In this document: positions 1 to 7,963 of the stretch, in pieces | Layout of the letters: every line of letters begins with the position of its first letter | How positions within the stretch are numbered: position 1 is the stretch's first letter | Source of the DNA: Caryophanales bacterium | GTDB taxonomy: Bacteria; Bacillota_I; Bacilli_A; RFN20; CAG-826 | Length of the DNA stretch: 41,327 bases | Direction: 5' to 3' | Assembly: GCA_016290145.1 (NCBI GenBank) | Contig: JAEESX010000005.1 | Span: 1-41,327, forward strand | Notes under the pieces: generated by a model | The model's database searches: none | Told to the model about the DNA's origin: nothing | Seen by the model: the letters and a program-made list of their open reading frames with translations, nothing else | Program-made: the position numbers and the translations under genes

Positions 1-1455
1 ACCCACATTTTCATCATAGAAGTAAATGGCTTCCTGATTATTTAACATTTGATATAAGAGTTCACGTTCCGCAAGTTCGAGTCTTCTAAGGACTTTTCTT
101 TCTGGATGGAAGTCACGAATGACTACACTTGGATCCTTAGATGATTGCTTGGCTTCGAGCCTTGCTTTTTTAAGCAACTCACGGATGGCTTGGACTTCAA
201 ATCCTGTGACGCCCGCTAACTTAATAAGATATGAATCTAGTTCTAATTGACTCTTAATATCTAAAAGGATTGGAATGAATTGTTTAATAAGAGCTTTCTT
301 AGAATCTAACGTAGTTAATGGATTTGTGTTTTTGAAGTAATTGAGTGCGAAGTCAATACGGTTAACCAAGTTATTCACATACTTCTTGAGTGCTTCTGGA
401 CCATCTTGATTCAAAATCTCATCAGGGTCTTTTGGACTGTTCTGGTTATCAACGATGCGAACATTGATTCCTGCTTTGGCTAATGCCTTTGCGGCTTCCA
501 TCATGGCTTTTTGGCCTGGTAAATCGCCATCAAGACATAGTCTTACTTCAGCATTCAAACTTCTTAACATGCCAATGTGTTCTTTTGTTAAGGCAGTGCC
601 CATTAATGCGACTGCGTTATCAATACCAATCTTTCCTAACGCAAAGACATCCATGAAGCCTTCACAGACATAAACGAATCCGTTAAGCTTTGCTTTTTCC
701 TTTGCGATGTGGAAGTTATAAAGGACATTGGACTTATGGAAGAGGTATGTTTCAGGAGAATTTACATATTTGGCTTCTGAACCACTACCTAATCTTCTCG
801 CACTATAGCCGATAACGTTGCCATCCGCATCGCAGATTGGGAAGATAACTCTACCCGCACTCTTATCGACATAGTTGCCATTATTTAACACAGCAATTCC
901 GATATCATCGATGGTCTTGAGTGAGTGACCTTTACTTTGTAAAAAGTCGCATGTTGCCTTGCCATCTTTGAATGAATAGCCAAGTCTATATTTTGTTCTA
1001 CACGCAGCATCGAGGTTGCGGCTTTCGAAATAATCTAAACCTTCTTTGCCTTCCTCTGTGTTGAGTGCGTATTGGTAATAAATAGTTAAATCGTTTAAGG
1101 CTTTAAAGAGAGGAACTTTCTTCTCATCGACTGGTTTTTGTCTAACAAAACCTTCGAGTCTTTCATCAGTGTAACCATTTATTTCCGCTACTTTCTTAAG
1201 CGCTTCAAAGTAAGTGATTTTTTCATAACGTTGAACGAAATTAATTTCGGTACCACCAAAACCACAGACCCAACACTTCCAAATTCTCTTTTCTGGGTTC
1301 ACTGAAAGGGATGGATTTGAGTCATCATGGAATGGACATGGAGCCCAGTAGTTTCTACCTTTCTTGGTGAGATGGATGTATGAGGAAATAACCCCAACCA
1401 TATCCGAATGGGCTAACACATCTCTGGTTAATTCTTCTAACTTTGAATCAATCAT
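1..1455 (-). CDS. dnaG: DNA primase DnaG, C-terminal end cut by window edge
   Basis: Primase lays down RNA primers for the replication fork together with the DnaB-type helicase. 485 codons are visible and the frame is open to the window edge, so the helicase-interacting C-terminus lies outside. The N-terminal CHC2 zinc ribbon is seen at C40/H43 and C61/C64. The polymerase core follows with a GYSARRLGSGS stretch. The TOPRIM fold shows the catalytic Glu in CEGFMD (about E265) and DGD at about residues 309-311. The gene follows glyQS, as in the Bacilli replication/translation cluster where rpoD usually comes next. The ATG at 1455 is the first Met before the zinc ribbon. No good Shine-Dalgarno precedes it; a TATAAC box lies 8 nt upstream instead, so a leaderless transcript is possible. 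Confidence 0.96.
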   Translation of the reverse strand, partial: MIDSKLEELTRDVLAHSDMVGVISSYIHLTKKGRNYWAPCPFHDDSNPSLSVNPEKRIWKCWVCGFGGTEINFVQRYEKITYFEALKKVAEINGYTDERLEGFVRQKPVDEKKVPLFKALNDLTIYYQYALNTEEGKEGLDYFESRNLDAACRTKYRLGYSFKDGKATCDFLQSKGHSLKTIDDIGIAVLNNGNYVDKSAGRVIFPICDADGNVIGYSARRLGSGSEAKYVNSPETYLFHKSNVLYNFHIAKEKAKLNGFVYVCEGFMDVFALGKIGIDNAVALMGTALTKEHIGMLRSLNAEVRLCLDGDLPGQKAMMEAAKALAKAGINVRIVDNQNSPKDPDEILNQDGPEALKKYVNNLVNRIDFALNYFKNTNPLTTLDSKKALIKQFIPILLDIKSQLELDSYLIKLAGVTGFEVQAIRELLKKARLEAKQSSKDPSVVIRDFHPERKVLRRLELAERELLYQMLNNQEAIYFYDENVG

Positions 1456-1463
1456 ATAACTTT

Positions 1464-1493
1464 GTTATACACCTACTAATAAAATACTAACAA
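1464..1493 (-). promoter_or_regulatory. candidate dnaG promoter, near-leaderless
   Basis: On the minus strand TTGTTA (1488-1493) and TATAAC (1464-1469) are 18 bp apart, and only 8 nt separate the -10 box from the dnaG ATG. The short palindrome ATAAC-TTT-GTTAT (1456-1468) overlaps the -10. The boxes were found by eye, so support is moderate. Confidence 0.4.
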
Positions 1494-1497
1494 ACTA

Positions 1498-2871
1498 CTA
1501 GTAGAAAATCTTAACGGATAAGTATTTTCCGAGTTCGCTAATTGGTAATCTGACTTGTTGCATGGAGTCACGATCACGGATTGTAACGGCATTATCTTCA
1601 AGTGTATCGAAGTCCACTGTTACACAGAATGGAGTTCCGATAGCATCTTGTCTGCGGTATCTCTTACCGATGCTGCCTGTGTCGTCATAAACGACTGACA
1701 TATATTTGCAGAGAATATTTTGGATTTCTCTAGCCTTTTCTTCGAGCTTTTTACTTAATGGTAAAACTGCGGCCTTATATGGCGCCACTGCTGGAGCTAA
1801 ATGCATAACGATACGTGTATCATTATCGCCAACAGCTTCTTCGTCGTATGCATCGCATAATGTCATTAAAACTAAACGGTCTAAACCGACTGATGGTTCA
1901 ATGCAGTATGGGACATACTTTTCATTGGTTTCTGGATCTAAGTATTCTAAGGATTCGCCGCTATAAGACATATGTCTTTTTAAGTCATAGTCGGTTCTAT
2001 CAGCGATGCCCCAAACTTCACCCCAACCGAATGGGAATAAGTATTCAATATCAGTTGTGGCTTTGGAATAGAATGCTAATTCAGCTTGTTCGTGGTCACG
2101 GTAACGTAAGTTTTCTTGTTTAATACCTAAGTCAGCGACAAAGTTTAAACAATGTTTCTTCCAATATTCAAACCATTTGAGGTCTTCACCTGGTTTGCAG
2201 AAGAATTCCATTTCCATTTGGTCGAATTCACGTGTACGGAAGGTCATTTGACCTGGAGTAATTTCGTTTCTAAATGCACGACCAACATTACAAATACCTA
2301 AAGGTAATTTTCTTCTTGTTGTTCTAACGACGTTCTTGAAGTTAACAAACATACCTTGAGCGGTTTCTGGTCTTAAATAGACAACAGCTTTGCTATCTTC
2401 GGTAACACCGATGTGTGTTTTGAACATCATGTTAAATTGACGGATGTCTGTGAAGTTTTCACTACCACAGTTTGGACATGCAACATGGTTAGCATGGATG
2501 AAATCCATCATTTGTTCATTATTCATACCATTGACGTCTGCTTCTGGGAATTGAGCTTCGATTAATTGGTCTGCTCTAAATCTTTGTTTACATTTCTTAC
2601 AGTCAATAAGTGGATCATTGAATGTGGAGACGTGTCCTGTGGCTTCCCAAACTTTTGGATTCATCAAGATGGCGGCGTCGATACCGACGTTCATTGGACA
2701 TTCTTGAACGAATTTCTTCCACCACATTTTACGGATATTCATTTTAATTTCGCTACCTAATGGGCCGTAATCCCAGGTATTGGATAAACCACCATAAATC
2801 TCACTACCTTGGTAATAGTAGCCAGAGACGATTAAATGGTTACATACTTTATCAAATTCAAATTTACTCAT
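1498..2871 (-). CDS. glyQS: glycyl-tRNA synthetase (single-chain, alpha2 type)
   Basis: Class II synthetase that charges tRNA-Gly in the cytosol. The 457 residues match the one-chain bacterial/eukaryotic-like form, not the alpha/beta glyQ+glyS form. Visible are a zinc-binding insertion (C91/C94 and C132/C135), class II motif 2 (RNEI about 201 and FRTREF about 211), the ETAQG segment at 169-173, and motif 3 (PSVGLDRL), followed by the C-terminal anticodon-binding domain. The start at 2871 is fixed by GGAGG seven nt upstream. It lies between recO and dnaG, as in Bacillus relatives. The gene ends in tandem TAG codons. The leader contains a hairpin described separately, and no T-box motif is present. 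Confidence 0.97.
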   Translation of the reverse strand: MSKFEFDKVCNHLIVSGYYYQGSEIYGGLSNTWDYGPLGSEIKMNIRKMWWKKFVQECPMNVGIDAAILMNPKVWEATGHVSTFNDPLIDCKKCKQRFRADQLIEAQFPEADVNGMNNEQMMDFIHANHVACPNCGSENFTDIRQFNMMFKTHIGVTEDSKAVVYLRPETAQGMFVNFKNVVRTTRRKLPLGICNVGRAFRNEITPGQMTFRTREFDQMEMEFFCKPGEDLKWFEYWKKHCLNFVADLGIKQENLRYRDHEQAELAFYSKATTDIEYLFPFGWGEVWGIADRTDYDLKRHMSYSGESLEYLDPETNEKYVPYCIEPSVGLDRLVLMTLCDAYDEEAVGDNDTRIVMHLAPAVAPYKAAVLPLSKKLEEKAREIQNILCKYMSVVYDDTGSIGKRYRRQDAIGTPFCVTVDFDTLEDNAVTIRDRDSMQQVRLPISELGKYLSVKIFY

Positions 2872-2884
2872 ATAGTAACCTCCA

Positions 2885-2923
2885 AAAAAGCGTGCTCAAA
2901 TAGTATGCTTGTTAAAAAGCACG
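2885..2923 (-). promoter_or_regulatory. hairpin with U-run in the glyQS leader (terminator or attenuator)
   Basis: On the minus strand CGTGCT (2918-2923) pairs with AGCACG (2891-2896), followed by C and six T, then directly by the glyQS Shine-Dalgarno. The 21-nt loop contains AAGCA (2906-2910), which could instead pair with the TGCTT of the first arm. Two mutually exclusive folds are therefore possible. It may simply terminate recO transcription or may attenuate glyQS; the sequence alone cannot decide. Confidence 0.45.
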
Positions 2924-2957
2924 TTGTCAACACATTATGAGTGTATTTTTGTATTAT

Positions 2958-3668
2958 TTATTTGTTAATAAGTGCCGCACCTTTAAGGCTGACACCGTAA
3001 GAATCTTTTATAAATTCAAAGAATTTATTTAGAACCACTAAAGCATCATCTTTAGATACTTCAAATGTGGCTCTAGCCATATCTGGAACGAGGAATGAAG
3101 AACGAATGATGAGCATTTGTTCTTTTGTTAAATCTCTTTCCATATCTGGTTCTAAGCAGTTTTGGCAGATGAATCCACCATCATTAAATGAGAAAGTAAC
3201 AATGCTTTGTTTTGATCCGCAGAAAACACAATGATTTACTTCAAATTCATAGCCGGTTTCTTTGAAGACTTTTGCAAAATAAGCTAGCAAAATTGGCCAT
3301 GGACTTTCCGCAGTCTTCATACAGATAACTGCGCTCATTAAAGAATTAAAAATTCTTTCTTTCTCATCATCTTGCACTAATGATTTGGTGATTTCCGCCA
3401 TGAGCATTAGGCTGCAAAGATAATAATAGTCATTCGTGACTTTCATCGGATTTTCAATAATTGAAGCCGACTTTAAAACAGGATATTTGTAGTTTCCTTC
3501 ATTTAATTCGATATCTGCGACCACTAATAGGTTGTTTAACGCGGAATTTTTGTTTTTTGGATCAAGGATACCTTTCGCTAGAAAAGTCATCTCTCCTTGT
3601 TCGTTTACGGCATCAATAATCGCATCTTTTTCTTTATAGGGTGTTATTGATAAAACAACGACTTTCAT
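2958..3668 (-). CDS. recO: DNA repair protein RecO
   Basis: RecO works with RecR in the RecFOR pathway, loading RecA onto SSB-coated single-stranded DNA. The 236-residue length is usual for the family. The N-terminal half is the OB fold and the C-terminal half is helical with a four-cysteine zinc site (CVFC near residue 148 and CQNC near 168). It starts 5 nt after the era stop and lacks a clear Shine-Dalgarno, so it is probably translated by coupling to era. The order era-recO-glyQS-dnaG is conserved in low-GC Gram-positives. Confidence 0.93.
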   Translation of the reverse strand: MKVVVLSITPYKEKDAIIDAVNEQGEMTFLAKGILDPKNKNSALNNLLVVADIELNEGNYKYPVLKSASIIENPMKVTNDYYYLCSLMLMAEITKSLVQDDEKERIFNSLMSAVICMKTAESPWPILLAYFAKVFKETGYEFEVNHCVFCGSKQSIVTFSFNDGGFICQNCLEPDMERDLTKEQMLIIRSSFLVPDMARATFEVSKDDALVVLNKFFEFIKDSYGVSLKGAALINK

Positions 3669-3673
3669 GTTTG

Positions 3674-4558
3674 TTATTTTTTGTATTTATATCCGTATGT
3701 TTCAAGAGACTTTTCGTCATCTCTCCATCCTTCTTGAACCTTCACAAAGAGTTCTAAGAAGACATGTTTATGTAATAAAATTTCGATATCTTTTCTCGCT
3801 TGGCTACCAATAGCTTTAATTCTTTTGCCACCTGCACCGATGACAATACCCTTTTGGCCTTCCTTCTCCACGATGATGCTTGCGCGAATATGAATTGGGT
3901 TTTCTTCCCATTCGATATTGTCCATATAAATCGCTGTAGCGTGTGGTACTTCATCACGTAAGTTTCTTAAAACTTTTTCACGGATGATTTCTTTGATTTG
4001 GAAGATTGCGTCTTTATCAGTGACTTCTTCTACTGAGTAGTAGGCGGGTCCTTCTGGCATCAATTCAATAAGTTTATTTAATAAAGTGTCGATATTAAAT
4101 CTCTCTGTTGCCACTGTATCTAAAACAATCGCATCAGGTACTTTTTCAGCATAGATTTTCTTTAATTCGATAACTTTATCTAATCTCGCTTCATCAATCT
4201 TGTTAAAAACAAGAATGAGAGGAGCGTTTTTAATATCTAAATGTGAAAGAATGTATTCGTCGCCTGGGCCAAATGGAAGAGAAGCGTCAACCACTAAAAT
4301 GTTTGCATCAACATCGTGTGCAGCGCCATAGGCCATATTGTTCATTTCTTGGCCAAGTCTTTCTTTTGGCTTATGAATCCCTGGAGTGTCGGTGAAAATA
4401 ATCTGCACTCCATCCGCATTATAAATGCCTTTAATGGCGTTTCTTGTGGTTTGGGATTTATCAGTAACGATACTAACTTTCTTATTTAAAATGCCGTTTA
4501 ACAAAGTTGACTTGCCAACATTAGGACGGCCGAGGATAGCAACAAAACCGGACTTCAT
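3674..4558 (-). CDS. era: GTPase Era
   Basis: Essential GTPase that binds the 3' end of 16S rRNA and checks small-subunit assembly. The G1 loop GRPNVGKS is at residues 10-17, DTPG at 57-60, NKID near 120, and the C-terminal KH RNA-binding domain shows GAGGKRIKAIG near 242-252. The 294-residue length is typical. Its ATG overlaps the cdd stop by one base (TAATG), and AAAGGA lies about 8 nt upstream inside cdd, so the pair is translationally coupled. Confidence 0.97.
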   Translation of the reverse strand: MKSGFVAILGRPNVGKSTLLNGILNKKVSIVTDKSQTTRNAIKGIYNADGVQIIFTDTPGIHKPKERLGQEMNNMAYGAAHDVDANILVVDASLPFGPGDEYILSHLDIKNAPLILVFNKIDEARLDKVIELKKIYAEKVPDAIVLDTVATERFNIDTLLNKLIELMPEGPAYYSVEEVTDKDAIFQIKEIIREKVLRNLRDEVPHATAIYMDNIEWEENPIHIRASIIVEKEGQKGIVIGAGGKRIKAIGSQARKDIEILLHKHVFLELFVKVQEGWRDDEKSLETYGYKYKK

Positions 4559-4962
4559 TATTTATTTAGATCCTTTGGTGAGAAAGCAAATGGTAAAAGT
4601 TCCACTGCATTGGTTTCTTTAACTGCGCCTTTGAGGTTACTCATATAGATAGGTGCATCAGGTAACATGAGTTCGCTGATGACTTGTCTACAGGCACCAC
4701 ATGGGGAACATGGTTCTTCTGTATCAGCACAAAGTGCTAAAGCAGCGATATCTTCTTTCTTGTAGCCATTCATATATGCATGGTATAAGGCGTTTCTTTC
4801 AGCGCACATACACATTGAATAAGCGGAGTTTTCGATGTTGGCTCCAAGGAAAACTTTTCCATCTTTAGTTAATACAGCCGCACCAACTTTGAAGTTGGAA
4901 TATGGTGAATAAGATAATTCACGAGCGTCTTTTGCTTTTTGGATTAATTGTTCTTTTGTCAT
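4558..4962 (-). CDS. cdd: cytidine deaminase
   Basis: Deaminates cytidine and deoxycytidine to uridine and deoxyuridine in pyrimidine salvage. With the start at 4962 the protein has 134 residues, as in Bacillus. The catalytic CAE (C53, E55) and the second zinc pair in PCGACRQ (C88, C91) are intact. A longer frame reaches an ATG at 4992, but AGGAG seven nt before 4962 and the family length favour 4962. It begins one nt after the ybeY stop and overlaps era by one base. Together with pdp at 35.9-37.2 kb it points to active nucleoside salvage. Confidence 0.96.
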   Translation of the reverse strand: MTKEQLIQKAKDARELSYSPYSNFKVGAAVLTKDGKVFLGANIENSAYSMCMCAERNALYHAYMNGYKKEDIAALALCADTEEPCSPCGACRQVISELMLPDAPIYMSNLKGAVKETNAVELLPFAFSPKDLNK

Positions 4963-4963
4963 T

Positions 4964-5419
4964 TTAGTTCTCCTTTGGAGGCAAGATTTCATCTTGTAAT
5001 TTGAACATTACTGCCTCATCTTCTTTTGTCATGTGGTCATAGCCTAATAAGTGCAATAACCCATGAACGAACAAGAAAGATAATTCTCTTTCTAATGGAT
5101 GTCCGTATTCCTCTGCTTGCGCTTTCGCTTTTTCGACACTGATATAAATGTCGCCAAGAGGAACGGGACCATGACCATGGAGCTTTTCATCCCTTTGTTC
5201 ATCTCCATCTAAGAACGCGAAGGAGATAACATCTGTTGGACGATCAACATTGCGATATTCTCTGTTCAATTGGTGAATAAATGTATTATCCACTAAAGTG
5301 ACACTCAAAATGGCTTCGCAACTTAATCCTAAGTGATTAAAAGTCTTTTCGAGTAAGCCGAGATAAATATCTTCGTATTTCTCGTATCCAGAAACTTGTG
5401 AATCGAAATCTAATTCCAT
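4964..5419 (-). CDS. ybeY: endoribonuclease YbeY, rRNA maturation factor
   Basis: Single-strand endoribonuclease needed for 16S rRNA 3'-end maturation and ribosome quality control. The zinc motif HGLLHLLGYDH supplies H119, H123 and H129 of the 151-residue chain. The N-terminus aligns with the family from MELDF onward, so the ATG at 5419 is sound although no Shine-Dalgarno precedes it. TATAAT lies 5 nt upstream, suggesting a leaderless mRNA that opens the ybeY-cdd-era-recO unit. The phoH gene that usually precedes ybeY is absent here. Confidence 0.95.
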   Translation of the reverse strand: MELDFDSQVSGYEKYEDIYLGLLEKTFNHLGLSCEAILSVTLVDNTFIHQLNREYRNVDRPTDVISFAFLDGDEQRDEKLHGHGPVPLGDIYISVEKAKAQAEEYGHPLERELSFLFVHGLLHLLGYDHMTKEDEAVMFKLQDEILPPKEN

Positions 5420-5424
5420 GGGCT

Positions 5425-5436
5425 ATTATAATAGCA
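5425..5436 (-). promoter_or_regulatory. ybeY promoter, -10 directly before the start codon
   Basis: TATAAT (5425-5430) is separated from the ybeY ATG by only 5 nt. The overlapping reading TGC-TATTAT is an extended -10. Normal spacing would place the transcription start at the ATG itself. No convincing -35 is seen. Confidence 0.5.
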
Positions 5437-5453
5437 CACTAAATTATTTATTA

Positions 5454-6665
5454 CTAATCATTTTCATCACTCTTTTTGTGGGAATTGATAGAATTAGCGA
5501 TTTTCACTTTAACAATGTTAAATTCTTCAATTTTCTCATTGAAAGAGAATAGATCTTGTAAGGTTCTTAGAATTGCCACAGAAATACAGCTATAGAAGAT
5601 GATGTATGGGAAGGATGATAAACCACATAATCTCATCGTTAGTAAAGCGGTCAAAACAAGCAATCCAGCATAAAGATAAGAACATGTCATTTTGATGTAA
5701 CTATAACTATATGCTTTACTATGTAAAATCCTCGCTTTATTCTGTAGTTCTTCACCATTTTCTGCGCTATCTAAATCCTCTTCTAATTCATTCACTTCTT
5801 CCGCTTTCGCTTTGAGAATTGGAGAGACCACTAACCACTCAAAAACGGAGATGGCAATTGGTATCAAAACGAGCATAATGTTTCTAATGTCATTAAGTAA
5901 CACCACTGCGCTGAGTCCGATAAGAATCACGAATAAGAGAATGAGATTAATTGGCGAAGATAACGCTAGGCGTTTGTAGTTCTCAAATCTCGTTAAATAC
6001 TCACGATACCCTTTTAAAGGAAGATTGTTCTCTGAGAAGAAGAATTGGTCTAACTTCTTCATCACGTTAAAGCATAATGCTTTCATAAGTAATTCTAGGA
6101 CAATAGCAACGGATAAGAATATCGCTGGAACGTATATCGGCGTTCCATCTTTGACAAAGTAAACACCTACTGCTGCGCACACCGCGACAAGAACTTGGAC
6201 AAATCCGAGAAGAACGCTTGTGCTAGTCTTCAAAGGATTAACTTGCTTAACCGGACAGTTTCTCTTCTCAAAAGATTCCACCATTAAGCCAGTTCCATCC
6301 CATATATCGATGAACTTCTTCACGGACATAGAACAGTTTCCTCTTCTTGGATCAAGGTAATATACCTTCTTCCATCTTACTTTAGTCACTACCACTGCGT
6401 GTTTAGCCCCATTTTTAAGCTCAATGGAAAGAATTAATGGAAAAGATGAGCAATTGCTTAATTCTTCCTTATTAGGAACCTCAAAAGCCGTGAAATTAAT
6501 TCCATGCTCATATCCTTTTTCCACTAAATCGCTATACGAGTAATATCCATGTGCCTCATCCTGCGGCAAGAATAGATAGTTTTTATCTTTGTTGATTTTA
6601 GCGAGAACCATCTTAAGACAAGCAAATCCGCAGTCGTCTTTTTGAATCTGTGGGATATAAAACAT
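5454..6665 (-). CDS. C39-peptidase-like protein with six-helix membrane domain, no ATPase domain
   Basis: Residues 1-130 resemble the C39 cysteine peptidase that cuts double-glycine leaders at the N-terminus of ComA/LagD-type exporters. The active-site region QKDDCGFAC (Gln8, Cys12), His89 (KHAVVV) and Asp105 (YYLDPRRG) give a complete catalytic set. About six membrane helices follow (near 151-171, 178-198, 238-258, 262-282, 328-345, 350-370), like an ABC-exporter membrane half. The chain ends at residue 403 with no nucleotide-binding domain and no ATPase gene next door. A longer frame opens at 6746, but AGGAGG (6673-6678) fixes the ATG at 6665. It lies between dnaJ and ybeY, where Bacillus has prmA, rsmE and phoH. 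Its leader matches that of comEA. It could mature peptides or pilin-like proteins, or be a degenerate exporter. Confidence 0.75.
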   Translation of the reverse strand: MFYIPQIQKDDCGFACLKMVLAKINKDKNYLFLPQDEAHGYYSYSDLVEKGYEHGINFTAFEVPNKEELSNCSSFPLILSIELKNGAKHAVVVTKVRWKKVYYLDPRRGNCSMSVKKFIDIWDGTGLMVESFEKRNCPVKQVNPLKTSTSVLLGFVQVLVAVCAAVGVYFVKDGTPIYVPAIFLSVAIVLELLMKALCFNVMKKLDQFFFSENNLPLKGYREYLTRFENYKRLALSSPINLILLFVILIGLSAVVLLNDIRNIMLVLIPIAISVFEWLVVSPILKAKAEEVNELEEDLDSAENGEELQNKARILHSKAYSYSYIKMTCSYLYAGLLVLTALLTMRLCGLSSFPYIIFYSCISVAILRTLQDLFSFNEKIEEFNIVKVKIANSINSHKKSDEND

Positions 6666-6718
6666 AAATGTACCTCCTACTAAACACATAGGGGGTACAC
6701 TCTTACTATTTTTGCAAA
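6666..6718 (-). promoter_or_regulatory. shared leader element, copy 1 (before the C39-peptidase gene)
   Basis: Reading on the minus strand: TTTGCA (6713-6718), 17 nt, then CCCCC (6691-6695). A hairpin pairs GTACCCCCTA (6689-6698) with TAGGAGGTAC (6670-6679) around a 9-nt loop (6680-6688) with a single C-A mismatch, and the second arm contains the Shine-Dalgarno AGGAGG. The comEA leader aligns with it without gaps. It may act as an RNA switch hiding the ribosome site, a palindromic operator, or an alternative-sigma promoter. Confidence 0.7.
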
Positions 6719-6730
6719 ATATTTTCGATA

Positions 6731-6757
6731 AAAGAAAAAGACTCATTAAAGAGTCTT
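6731..6757 (-). terminator. intrinsic terminator of dnaJ, stop codon in the stem
   Basis: AAGACTC (6751-6757) and GAGTCTT (6738-6744) form a 7-bp stem with a 6-nt loop, followed by a T-rich tract. The last two bases of the dnaJ TAA are part of the first arm. It ends the heat-shock operon. Confidence 0.85.
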
Positions 6758-7889
6758 ATTTTTTGAACATTTTCTTGAACTTCGAGAACAAGCCATCGTC
6801 TTTCTTGGCTTCCTTGAATTTCTTTAATGCTTCTTTTTGGTCTTTACTTAAGGAAGTTGGAACCTTGATATCTAATTTCACATATTGATCGCCAGGTTTA
6901 CCACTTCTTAAGTCTTTAACACCGCATCCCTTCATACGGAGGACTTGACCTGGTTGGCTGCCTTCAGGAATTGTTAATGTCACATCGCCATAGACGGTTG
7001 GAACATCAACCTTAGTTCCTAAGCAAGCATCGACAAAGTCGAGTGGGATTGTTAAGGCAATATCATTACCTTCACGTTTGAAGTATGAATGTTCCTTAAC
7101 AAGGATTTCAATATATAAGTCTCCATTAGGACCACCGTTAATGCCTCTTTCACCATTACCACGGGAAATGATTTGCTGTCCGGATTTGATACCTGCTGGA
7201 ATGTGAATCTTAATAGTTTTTCTCTTGTGGTTATAGCCTTTACCACCACATTCTTTACATTTATTTTTGATCGTTTTACCAGAACCATTACATGATGGAC
7301 ATGTTTCTTGGCTTTGCACTGTTCCGAATAATGATTGTCTTCTGACACTCACATATCCAGCACCTTTACAGTTGCTACATACAGAGATGTCGCTTTGACT
7401 TGCGGCACCTGTACCACCACAAGCGACACATAACTCATCGACTTCGATGGTCATTTCTTTATCAGAACCATTAATCGCATCCATGAAGTCAATCTTGATA
7501 CGATTAACGACATCATTACCTCTACGAGGTCCGGTAGGATTTCCTCTTTGTCTAGCGCCTCCACCAAAGAATTGGGAGAAGATATCACCTAAATCGGAGA
7601 ATCCTCCAAATCCACCGCCACCGAATCCACCTTGGAATGGGTTGGCACCTGGATTTCCACCTGCTTGTTCAAAGGCAGCATGACCAAATTGGTCATAAGC
7701 GCTTCTCTTTTGATCATCATAAAGGATATCATAGGCTTCTTGTACTTCTTTAAATTTGGCTTCGTCACCAGTTTCTTTATTATCTGGGTGATATGTTTTA
7801 GCTAATTTACGATAAGCACTTTTAATTTCGTCTTTAGTGGCGTTCTTTTTCACACCTAAGACTTCATAAAAATCTCTTTTTTCAGCCAT
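6756..7889 (-). CDS. dnaJ: chaperone DnaJ
   Basis: Hsp40 co-chaperone that delivers unfolded proteins to DnaK and stimulates its ATPase. The J domain carries HPD at residues 34-36. A Gly/Phe-rich linker follows (about 75-115), then four CxxCxGxG-type zinc repeats (CVACGGTG, CSNCKGAG, CPSCNGSG, CKECGGKG) and the C-terminal substrate domains. The 377-residue length is standard. GGAG about 8 nt upstream of the ATG supports the start. It is the last gene of hrcA-grpE-dnaK-dnaJ. Confidence 0.98.
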   Translation of the reverse strand: MAEKRDFYEVLGVKKNATKDEIKSAYRKLAKTYHPDNKETGDEAKFKEVQEAYDILYDDQKRSAYDQFGHAAFEQAGGNPGANPFQGGFGGGGFGGFSDLGDIFSQFFGGGARQRGNPTGPRRGNDVVNRIKIDFMDAINGSDKEMTIEVDELCVACGGTGAASQSDISVCSNCKGAGYVSVRRQSLFGTVQSQETCPSCNGSGKTIKNKCKECGGKGYNHKRKTIKIHIPAGIKSGQQIISRGNGERGINGGPNGDLYIEILVKEHSYFKREGNDIALTIPLDFVDACLGTKVDVPTVYGDVTLTIPEGSQPGQVLRMKGCGVKDLRSGKPGDQYVKLDIKVPTSLSKDQKEALKKFKEAKKDDGLFSKFKKMFKK

Positions 7890-7915
7890 ATAATATTCTC
7901 CTTTCCTTATATTTA

Positions 7916-7963
7916 CCGAAAGGGCCCGAAGGCCCTAACGGATTAGTTTTAGATTTTATCTAA
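7916..7963 (-). other. two tandem hairpins between dnaK and dnaJ
   Basis: Directly after the dnaK stop, TTAGAT/ATCTAA (7949-7963) forms a small stem. It is followed by AGGGCC-TTCG-GGCCCT (7921-7936) extended by CCG/CGG across AA/AA positions (7916-7941). The UUCG-type loop makes it very stable, but no U-run follows, so it is not a standard terminator. It is a likely RNA-processing or stability element setting different DnaK and DnaJ levels. Confidence 0.6.

Noticed and set aside
2872-2957. T-box riboswitch before glyQS
   Set aside because: No GGNACCGCGG-type core and the leader is far too short.
4963-4992. Longer start for cdd
   Set aside because: It would overlap ybeY, and the extra residues are not in the family; AGGAG seven nt before 4962 decides the start.
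6708-6720. TTTTGCAAAA as a ComK-type box
   Set aside because: The known ComK box is AAAA-N5-TTTT in paired copies; a single TTTTGCAAAA-like stretch has the wrong polarity and spacing, so I treat it as part of a new element.
6666-6746. Longer start for the C39-peptidase gene
   Set aside because: The extension covers the shared leader and part of the dnaJ terminator, and the peptidase domain begins directly at the ATG at 6665 with an ideal Shine-Dalgarno.
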